A stretch of 5,331 bases of DNA, from positions 1 to 5,331 of the forward strand of contig CAMDZU010000114.1 of NCBI GenBank assembly GCA_945910715.1, read 5' to 3'. The position numbers and the translations under genes were made by a program. Of this stretch, positions 5,267 to 5,331 are shown piece by piece. This stretch comes from an uncultured Clostridia bacterium (GTDB lineage Bacteria > Bacillota > Clostridia > Oscillospirales > Ruminococcaceae). The notes beneath the pieces were generated by a model. It saw only the letters and a list, made by a program, of their open reading frames with translations, searched no databases and was not told the DNA's origin. The number at the start of each line of letters is the position of its first letter. Position 1 is the stretch's first letter.

Positions 5267-5295
5267 AAAAATGCCCGCGTCGTCCGACGCGGGCA
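5261..5295 (-). terminator. Rho-independent terminator for a leftward gene beyond the right edge
   Basis: TGCCCGCGTCG (5272-5282) and CGACGCGGGCA (5285-5295) form a perfect 11-bp G+C-rich stem (closing bases will open into the loop). On the minus strand it is followed by TTTTTCTTTTG (complement of 5261-5271), a strong U tract. On the plus strand only GGGAAAAAC follows, so it is directional. It implies a minus-strand gene ending just right of the window, convergent with the ABC operon; no part of that gene can be identified in the remaining 36 bases. Confidence 0.8.
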
Positions 5296-5331
5296 GGGAA
5301 AAACGCAGTCCCGGTCTTTGATTGCTCCGTT

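Overview
The window looks like chromosomal DNA of a low-to-mid G+C Firmicute of the class Clostridia, probably a gut Ruminococcus/Oscillospiraceae-type or Lachnospiraceae-type bacterium. This rests on strong AGGAGG-like ribosome sites, near-consensus sigma-A promoters, a MobV relaxase fragment, a serine-recombinase fragment of clostridial mobile-element type, and a GntR/YtrA-ABC operon. The species cannot be named from the sequence alone. No rRNA, tRNA or CRISPR array was seen.

Left part (1-1532) is the wreck of a mobilizable element. An XRE-family repressor gene runs off the left edge on the minus strand. It is divergent from a gene that begins as a MobV/Pre relaxase but keeps only about 129 residues of it, losing the metal-binding histidine motif. 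The relaxase piece runs directly into the C-terminal part of a large serine recombinase, which carries a one-base frameshift and a nonsense codon. That piece in turn is joined in frame to a small zinc-ribbon tail. The 190-bp divergent control region still has two textbook promoters and repeated operator-like sequences.

The middle (1533-2090) has no convincing gene. It ends in a perfect 16-bp hairpin terminator placed just beyond the end of a minus-strand gene at 2150-3061. That gene encodes a 303-residue protein related to the peptidase-U32 family (FKIEGR signature plus a cysteine cluster that could hold an iron-sulfur cluster).

The right part (3062-5253) is a compact operon divergent from the U32-like gene: a YtrA-type GntR repressor, an ABC ATPase and an ABC-2-type permease, with 1-nt gap and 1-nt overlap junctions. 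The promoter is near consensus and a 19-bp inverted repeat covers the likely start site, suggesting autoregulation. The permease has five clear membrane segments and then switches abruptly into a G+C-rich, charged tail. At DNA level this tail is a degenerate 28-nt tandem repeat, so the last membrane segment appears to have been lost. A hairpin terminator oriented for minus-strand transcription closes the window and implies a convergent gene beyond the right edge.

The most unusual items are the repeat array that forms the end of the permease gene, the three-part mobile-element mosaic that still has intact expression signals, and the stand-alone U32-like protein. I see no clearly new biological system that the sequence alone can prove.
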